A stretch of 64,000 nucleotides of DNA, taken from the NCBI RefSeq assembly GCF_021391675.1, contig NZ_CP090095.1, positions 749,501-813,500 on the forward strand, read 5' to 3'. Source of the DNA: Neorhizobium galegae. Its GTDB lineage: Bacteria; Pseudomonadota; Alphaproteobacteria; Rhizobiales; Rhizobiaceae. Made by a program: the position numbers and the translations under genes. Within the stretch, counting starts at the first letter, position 1. Each line of letters begins with the position of its first letter. Below are positions 59,172 through 64,000 of the stretch, in pieces. The notes beneath the pieces were generated by a model, which did not search any database, was not told where the DNA came from, and saw nothing but the letters and a program-made list of their open reading frames with translations.

Positions 59172-59331
59172 TGTGAGCCGAAACTTTTCCGGCGAGTCGC
59201 CGCGGATCCGGAATGGCGATCTGAGGCTGCGGGAAATCGCCCCATAATTCGCCGGCCCGTCGTTTCGGCGGGCTGCAAAAGCAAGGTATTCCCCGAAGAG
59301 CCCGCCCGGGTGTCTGTCTATGCCCCTGATC

Positions 59332-59665
59332 TAGGCCGCGTTGACAAAGTGGATTCCCAAATCAGCCCAGGCATGATTCAAGGCTGCTTTTTAGGAGGCG
59401 GTCTTGGCACGTAGAGACCTAACCGACGCAGAATGGCGGATCGTGGAACCGCTTCTTCCAGCGGAGCGTGGGCGTAAATCCCGTCCTTTCCATGATAATC
59501 GTCATTTCATGAACGGCATGCTGCATGTCCTTCGGGTCGGCTGCCAGTGGCGCGATATGCATGAGCGATACGTAAAGTGGAATTCTGTCTACGTTCGGTT
59601 CCGTCGCTGGGCTGAGCAAGGGTATGGGATGCGCTCTTGGAAACCCTTGTCGCGCCCGGACTATC
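59332..59665 (+). mobile_element. Truncated IS5-family insertion sequence remnant
   Basis: Transposase N-terminus starts at 59404: LTDAEWRIVEPLLPAERGRKSRPFHDNRHFMNGMLHVLRVGCQWRDMHERYVKWNSVYVRFRRWAEQG, the IS5 (IS427-like) pattern. An extra A near 59624 shifts the frame; removing it restores WDALLETLVA before similarity fades near 59665. The DDE catalytic region and right end are missing. The left end is near GCGTTGACAAAGTGGATTCC at 59339; no matching right repeat is found. Confidence 0.75.
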
Positions 59666-60670
59666 GCCCACGCCTTGTCTGACTGCGTGGATGCGAGCCG
59701 ACATCGGGCACCCCTTGCATGTCCGCAGGCATGTCCCTGGTATATAAGCTCCCGCTTCAGGCACGCGTTGCAGCCCATCGCGAGCCTGCGTGTTCTCGGG
59801 CAGCTTCACCTCGTCGGCGAGCCCGAGTGCCATCAGAGCCTGGATAAAGGTCCAGCCGAGATCGATCTGTCCGACCTCCAGGCCGAGGCGTGCGGATTGT
59901 GGGAAGGCGTGGTGATTACCGTGGAAGGCTTCGCCAAATGTAATCAGCCCGTAGGCGGGCAAATTATAGCCCTGGACCGCAACGTCCTTAACGCTCCAAC
60001 CCTGGTGGCCACGGCGGTGAGCGAAATGGCCGATCAGCCAATGGCCGGTAAGCGAGACCGAGACGCGCACCGCGATCCCCCATACCACCCAACTCCAGCC
60101 GCCTATGGCGAAGAAGAGTATGGCCCATGGCAACTGCTGAGCCATCCACGTTCGTTCGAGGAATTGGTAGAACCGGTCCCGGCGCACGGACTTCTCGATG
60201 ACGAAGGTGGGTGGATGTTGCAGTTTAACCGCACAATGCATCTGCCACCAGGCACCTACGATGAACGAGCGGCGATGGGCATGTAGCGGGTGGCAATCGC
60301 TCTGACGCTGTGCCCAATCGCGGATGTCGTGTGCATGGATCATTCCAAACGGCCCGGCCATGCCGACCAGCGTTCCCAGGTAGACAAGAATGTACTCGAC
60401 TGTCTTGCCGGTATGGAACGAGCGATGAATGAGCAGGCGGTGCATGCCAACCGAATGACCGGCGCAGATGGTGATTGCCATGGTTGCTACAGCGAGTGCG
60501 ATGGCGCCCCAGCTGAAAGTCAGCGGGGCGAATGCCAATGCGATCAATGTCATTATGCCGGTCCAGATTGATTTCGCCGGCACCCAAACCACCTCGCCAT
60601 CGATAGCGCTGCTTTTCAGGCCGGAAATCATGCGTTCGGTAGAAAGGGTCTGCTTCGCTACGGTAGTCAT
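59507..60670 (-). CDS. Fatty acid desaturase with aberrant C-terminus
   Basis: 387 residues from ATG 60670 (GGAGGTGACA directly upstream). Di-iron histidine boxes are complete: GMHRLLIH (H77, H82), HDIRDWAQ (H114) and HGNHH (H250, H253, H254), so the enzyme core is intact; four hydrophobic helices lie between. It probably introduces a double bond into acyl chains at the membrane. The family usually ends near residue 302-310 (LPENTQARDGLQRV). Here about 80 further residues, Arg/Ser/Cys rich, are read antisense from the IS remnant, replacing the native stop. Divergent from an ArsR-type gene with clustered operators. Confidence 0.75.
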   Translation of the reverse strand: MTTVAKQTLSTERMISGLKSSAIDGEVVWVPAKSIWTGIMTLIALAFAPLTFSWGAIALAVATMAITICAGHSVGMHRLLIHRSFHTGKTVEYILVYLGTLVGMAGPFGMIHAHDIRDWAQRQSDCHPLHAHRRSFIVGAWWQMHCAVKLQHPPTFVIEKSVRRDRFYQFLERTWMAQQLPWAILFFAIGGWSWVVWGIAVRVSVSLTGHWLIGHFAHRRGHQGWSVKDVAVQGYNLPAYGLITFGEAFHGNHHAFPQSARLGLEVGQIDLGWTFIQALMALGLADEVKLPENTQARDGLQRVPEAGAYIPGTCLRTCKGCPMSARIHAVRQGVGDSPGATRVSKSASHTLAQPSDGTERRQNSTLRIAHAYRATGSRPEGHAACRS

Positions 60671-60723
60671 TGTCACCTCCAGCTTTGCGTCGCCCCCGCC
60701 TTGCATAAATGCAGGCGAAGAGA

Positions 60724-60785
60724 TATTTAGTCTATGAGCTAAATACCTATTGCCTTAATTTAGGCATTTAGGCAACAGCCTAAAT
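60724..60785. promoter_or_regulatory. Clustered inverted-repeat operators between desaturase and ArsR-type gene
   Basis: Three overlapping or adjacent repeats share a CTAAAT/ATTTAG core: TATTTAG-N8-CTAAATA (60724-60745), TGCCTTAATTTAGGCA (60751-60766, one mismatch) and ATTTAGGC-AACA-GCCTAAAT (60766-60785, perfect). The last ends four bases before the regulator start codon. They would allow one winged-helix repressor to control both genes. Confidence 0.7.
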
Positions 60786-60789
60786 CCTA

Positions 60790-61194
60790 ATGTCTGCGAG
60801 GTTGGACGTGGTAATGCAGAAGTCGAACGAGATGATGGAAGAAGCGTTGAGTTCGAATGGCTCGTTACAGCGCGTCTTTGAGGCACTGGCCTCAGCGCCG
60901 CGCCGGCGCATCCTGGCCTATCTGGCACATACGTCGCTGACGGCGGGGGAGATCGCGTCGCGCTTCGACATGTCTAAGCCTTCGATCTCCCAGCATCTCG
61001 GCGTGCTGGAGAATGCCGGCCTGATCGCCAAGGAGCGACAAGGCCAGTTCATCCACTATTCGATCGTGCCCAACAATCTTGCCAACACGCTGAACGGCTT
61101 CGTGCAAGAAGTCTGCCCTGTCGCGCGCCCAATCAAGAAGGAAAGCCGAGAGATCGCAGACGCAAAGACCGGTGCGGCGGAAGGAAGCGACTAG
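60790..61194 (+). CDS. ArsR-family transcriptional repressor
   Basis: 134 residues from ATG 60790; this start overlaps the operator and lacks a ribosome site, so ATG 60814 (MQKSNEMMEEA) is possible. Winged helix: SLQRVFEALASAPRRRILAYLAHTSLTAGEIASRFDMSKPSISQHLGVLENAGLIAKERQGQFIHYSI (about 27-93). One cysteine (EVCPVARP) near the end; no canonical metal site CxC, so a lipid or other ligand rather than metal is plausible. The likely target is the divergent desaturase and itself. Confidence 0.82.
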   Translation: MSARLDVVMQKSNEMMEEALSSNGSLQRVFEALASAPRRRILAYLAHTSLTAGEIASRFDMSKPSISQHLGVLENAGLIAKERQGQFIHYSIVPNNLANTLNGFVQEVCPVARPIKKESREIADAKTGAAEGSD

Positions 61195-61444
61195 CGCTGG
61201 CTCGTTTTTTCAGGATAAAAGCGGATCCAGGAACTCCGAAGCTCGGCGAAACTGAGCGGCGTTGATGGCGACCACGTTTGGCAAATAGATGAGGAATGCA
61301 GCAGCAAAGATTCTACTGTCGCACTTGTGTCAACAGGATCTAGCTTGAACCTCGGCCTTCCGGGTCTCCGTTTGTGTGGACGAACAATTCGCCGCTTGAA
61401 TTCCGCGCGGATGAAGGCAAGCTGGCGCAGCGCGAAACTTGATG

Positions 61445-61493
61445 ACAATTTTCTTATTTTGGAATTGTTCAAAACTAGCGGAGCCTTTATATA
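61445..61493 (+). promoter_or_regulatory. rirA promoter and possible operator
   Basis: -35 TTGTTC (61465-61470) and -10 TATATA (61488-61493) are spaced by exactly 17 bases. The repeat ACAATT-N12-AATTGT (61445-61468) overlaps the -35 box. It does not match the RirA iron-responsive operator TGA-N9-TCA. The rest of 61195-61444 shows no gene. Confidence 0.5.
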
Positions 61494-61521
61494 GGGTGGG
61501 TACCAGTCTCGGGAGACCAGC

Positions 61522-62004
61522 ATGCGCTTGACCAAACAGACGAATTACGCAGTACGGATGCTGATGTATTGTGCCGCCAACGAAGGCCACCTCAGCCGTA
61601 TCCCCGAGATTGCAAGAGCATACGGCGTTTCCGAACTCTTCCTCTTCAAGATCCTCCAGCCGCTCAACAAGGCCGGTCTGGTGGAGACCGTGCGCGGCCG
61701 CAACGGTGGCGTAAGGCTTGGCCGCGCTGCTGACCGCATCACCCTTTTCGATGTCATCAAGGTGACGGAAGACAGCTTTGCCATGGCGGAGTGCTTCGAA
61801 GAGGGGGTCGCGGAATGCCCGCTTGTTGACAGCTGCGGCCTGAACGCCGCGCTTCGCAAGGCGCTCAACGCTTTCTTCGACGTGCTCGCGGAATACACGA
61901 TCGACGACCTCGTCAAGGCGCGCCCGCAGATCAACTTCCTGCTGGGCATCGATATGCTGCACCTGCCGAAGGCCATCCCGAAGGTCGTCGCGCCGGCCGC
62001 TTGA
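61522..62004 (+). CDS. rirA: Rrf2-family iron-sulfur regulator RirA
   Basis: 160 residues. MRLTKQTNYAVRMLMYCAAN-GHLSRIPEIARAYGVSELFLFKILQPL is the RirA winged helix as I recall it from Rhizobium, and the cluster cysteines C91, C99 and C105 are conserved (AECFEEGVAECPLVDSCGLNAALRKAL). RirA is the global repressor of iron uptake genes when iron is plentiful. GTCTC-GG-GAGAC (61506-61517) places the ribosome site GGGAG in a small symmetric element before the ATG. It is monocistronic. Confidence 0.93.
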   Translation: MRLTKQTNYAVRMLMYCAANEGHLSRIPEIARAYGVSELFLFKILQPLNKAGLVETVRGRNGGVRLGRAADRITLFDVIKVTEDSFAMAECFEEGVAECPLVDSCGLNAALRKALNAFFDVLAEYTIDDLVKARPQINFLLGIDMLHLPKAIPKVVAPAA

Positions 62005-62175
62005 TCCTGCCCGTTCATGCCTATTGAAGGCGCCGCCGTTGAGGCCGGCGCCTTTTTGCTGTCCCCCATATGCGGCAGAAGAGGTTGACCTCCCGCCCAT
62101 TTGCAATAGAAGGGGACCAGGCGTTTTACTGGCTTTTGTCAGTTTTCCTTCCTGTGGCGCCTTCAGGACTAAGCC

Positions 62176-63207
62176 ATGCCCCTTTCGGAACTGCGCACCT
62201 TCGCGCTGACTGCGCTGATCGGCACTGCCGGTGCGCTGATCGCAATTCTCATAGCTTTTCCAGCTCCTTACCTCATCGGTCCGGCAATCGCGATCACCAT
62301 TGCGGGGCTTGCCGGGTTGAACCTGGCGGTGCCGGCGCAGGTCCGCAACGCCTGTTTCATCATCGTCGGCGTGTCGATGGGGGCGACCGTGACGCCGGAG
62401 GTGATCGTCGCGGCGCGCACCTGGCCTCTGAGTTTTGTCATGGTGCTCGTGGCGGTCGTGATCCTGCTTTATGCAAGCTCGTGGGTGCTGCAGCGGTTCT
62501 TCCACTATGACCGGATCACAGCGCTTCTTGCCTCCTCCCCCGGCCATTTGAGCTATGTGCTGAGCCTTGCTGCCGAAACCCGCTGCGACCTGCGTGCCGT
62601 CAGTGTCGGCCAGAGCGTGCGCGTGCTGGCACTGACGATTACGGTCCCGTTGATCGTGGAAGTCTTCGATCTCGTCGGCGCCGACCCGGTTCTGGCGCCT
62701 CTGGTAATGAGCGCGCCCGTTCTCCTGGTCATGCTCGCCGTGTCGGCGCTGTTCGGCCTTCTATTCATGCGCTGGAATTTTCCGGCGGCGCTGCTGCTTG
62801 GCGGCGTCGTGGTGTCGATCGCCACGCACGTGACGGGGTTCATCAGCGGCGGAGTTCCGAACTGGCTGCTGGTCCCCACCTACGTCATCCTCGGTTCGGT
62901 CATCGGCACGCGCTTCTGCGGCGTATCGATCACCGAATTGCGCACTTCTTTCGTGGCCGGCGGCGTGGTGACCGTGGTCGTCATCGCGCTTGCGGCGGCG
63001 ATTGCCGGCGGGGTTTCATATCTGACCGGCGTGCCGCTCGATGCGGCGCTGATCGCCTTTGCGCCGGGTGGGCTCGAAACAATGTCGGCGATGGCTGTCA
63101 TGCTGCATGCCGACCCCACCTATGTCGGTGCCCACCACGTGTTGCGGCTGATGTTCCTGTCGGTGCTGATGCCAATCGTGCTGGGCAAGGACGCCCGGCA
63201 GCGTTGA
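62176..63207 (+). CDS. AbrB-family membrane protein (PF05145, putative ammonia monooxygenase type)
   Basis: 343 residues with about ten hydrophobic helices in two internally similar halves. Conserved blocks are FPAPYLIGPAIAITIAGLAGL, RNACFIIVGVSMGATVTPE, SSPGHLSYVLSLAAE, and the second-half counterpart APGGLETMSAMAVMLHADPTYVGAHHVLRLMFLSVLMPIV. The old name ammonia monooxygenase is not supported; a transport role is more likely. Start at ATG 62176; a preceding GTG or TTG is less likely. Confidence 0.82.
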   Translation: MPLSELRTFALTALIGTAGALIAILIAFPAPYLIGPAIAITIAGLAGLNLAVPAQVRNACFIIVGVSMGATVTPEVIVAARTWPLSFVMVLVAVVILLYASSWVLQRFFHYDRITALLASSPGHLSYVLSLAAETRCDLRAVSVGQSVRVLALTITVPLIVEVFDLVGADPVLAPLVMSAPVLLVMLAVSALFGLLFMRWNFPAALLLGGVVVSIATHVTGFISGGVPNWLLVPTYVILGSVIGTRFCGVSITELRTSFVAGGVVTVVVIALAAAIAGGVSYLTGVPLDAALIAFAPGGLETMSAMAVMLHADPTYVGAHHVLRLMFLSVLMPIVLGKDARQR

Positions 63208-63210
63208 GCG

Positions 63211-64000
63211 TCAGTTGACGAGGCGTACCGATGAAATCTCGGAGCCGGTTCCACCAGCAGCTCCCGTATAGGGTTCGATCTGCCAGTTGGACGAGTTCAT
63301 GATCATGGTATTGACCACCAGCGTAATGAGGTTCGTCTGGTTCGTCGTCGAATTGTAGGTGACGTCGCGGTTCGGAAGATGGATCACTCCCTTGAGAATT
63401 TCGCCATTGGAACCGTTGAAGATGTATTGCTGCTTGCGGGCATTGTTGGCGGCATCGCTGGTCTTTTCGAACATCAGGATGCCCTTGTAGGTGCCGCTGG
63501 TCGGCGCCGATGCGGTGAAGCTCAAGCTGCCATTGGCGCGGATTTCGCTGTCTGTGTCGGGAAAATAGAAGGTCACGCCCTCTGCGACGACCGTCGAACC
63601 GGAATTGATGATCATTCGGCCCTTGATGATATGGAGGCCGGGTTTGAACGTGATCTTCGGCGATCCGTTGAAGGTGGTGCCGCAATGGACGCCTGGAGCC
63701 ATTTCCTGCACCGCTCCGTCCTTTGTGCCGCTGGTAGTGCAGGTGGAGGAGACGGTCGGCTCGGCAATGCTGCCGGCATAGGGATCTCCGGAAACCTTGC
63801 AGCCCGGCTTCAGGTTGCTGAGCGTCCCGCCGTTCTTGATATACTGGGTGCCGGCAACGCAGAAGCTGGCCGTATCGATCGTCGCCCCGCTATTCATGAT
63901 GAAGGCCGGGTTCTGGGTCGAACTGACCTCCACGCCGCATTTCTCCGACTGCACATTCGCGCCTGAATTGATCAGAACCGCCTGCGATGCATTGCCGAGC
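63211..64000 (-). CDS. TadG-like pilus assembly protein (partial, 5' end outside window)
   Basis: At least 262 residues; the frame remains open through base 64000, so the GTG at 63954 is probably not the start. Sequence NASQAVLINSGANVQSEKCGVEVSSTQNPAFIMNSGATIDTASFCVAG and GVTFYFPDTDSEIRANGSLSFTASAPTSGTYKGILMFEKTSD is the beta-rich, Asn/Ser/Gly-rich pattern of TadG-related proteins of Flp/Tad pili and envelope. The C-terminus is complete (EISSVRLVN) and the gene converges with the AbrB-family gene. Confidence 0.7.
   Translation of the reverse strand, partial: LGNASQAVLINSGANVQSEKCGVEVSSTQNPAFIMNSGATIDTASFCVAGTQYIKNGGTLSNLKPGCKVSGDPYAGSIAEPTVSSTCTTSGTKDGAVQEMAPGVHCGTTFNGSPKITFKPGLHIIKGRMIINSGSTVVAEGVTFYFPDTDSEIRANGSLSFTASAPTSGTYKGILMFEKTSDAANNARKQQYIFNGSNGEILKGVIHLPNRDVTYNSTTNQTNLITLVVNTMIMNSSNWQIEPYTGAAGGTGSEISSVRLVN

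Noticed and set aside
61445..61470. RirA iron-responsive operator in front of rirA
   Set aside because: The repeat present does not fit TGA-N9-TCA, so it is not reported as an IRO box.

Overview
The window looks like a chromosomal segment of a Rhizobiaceae member (Rhizobium/Agrobacterium/Sinorhizobium group). The signs are an aglEFGAK alpha-glucoside operon, a RirA-type iron regulator, a PdhS-like cell-cycle kinase, a ScfR/RamB-type regulator divergent from aceA, the tail of a flagellar cluster, a SigF/NrsF pair, and a tRNA-His that lacks the extra G-1 base and has A73, an alphaproteobacterial peculiarity. GC content is high throughout. No prophage, CRISPR array or large island is visible. 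The only mobile DNA is one IS5-like remnant near 59.3-59.7 kb.

Layout. 0-1.25 kb: end of a flagellar operon (rod-binding protein, FlgN-like protein, conserved protein) closed by a terminator. 1.3-4.9 kb: a diverged WecG/TagA-like glycosyltransferase, a kinase-less GumC/Wzz-type chain-length protein, and folD. 5-11.4 kb: aglEFGAK (uptake and hydrolysis of alpha-glucosides). 11.6-17.6 kb: a PilZ-like protein, a Tat-exported 5'-nucleotidase-like phosphoesterase, and zwf-pgl-edd on the minus strand (Entner-Doudoroff entry), which would consume the glucose released by AglA. 17.7-20.4 kb: puuB/puuA-like putrescine catabolism; the matching putrescine ABC transporter potFGHI is at 28.7-32.8 kb. Between them lie a BaiN/HI0933-like flavoprotein, a chemoreceptor, a LysR regulator, and isocitrate lyase divergent from ScfR/RamB.

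32.8-42.4 kb: DUF6460 and AsmA-like proteins, acetoacetyl-CoA synthetase, a 1303-residue PdhS-like histidine kinase, a phasin and tRNA-His. This part carries precise regulatory sites: two perfect CtrA boxes (TTAA-N7-TTAA), one before the kinase and one before a short terminator-ended interval that may encode a small RNA, and two TGC-N3-GCA PhaR-type sites over the phasin promoter.

42.4-45.7 kb: nrsF-sigF facing a methionine-rich periplasmic protein (MrpX-like), a cytochrome b561-like membrane protein and a Tat-exported molybdopterin protein. Both facing transcripts start with the same GTAAC-N16-CGAA promoter. The set matches the SigF/NrsF-MrpX-YedY1Z1 hypochlorite-scavenging system known from Azospira. 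45.7-53.2 kb: a histidine kinase, a receiver/DUF3369/GGDEF/EAL protein broken by a one-base frameshift, and a two-gene TRAP transporter.

53.4-64 kb: a small XRE protein, a LysR regulator, an ABM-domain protein, methylmalonate-semialdehyde dehydrogenase, a DUF898/M48 peptidase pair, a 43-residue membrane protein, the IS remnant abutting a fatty acid desaturase whose C-terminus now reads into IS DNA, a divergent ArsR-type regulator with several clustered inverted repeats, rirA, an AbrB-family permease, and the 3' part of a TadG-like gene running off the end. All calls are by eye from translations and motifs; no database search was run.
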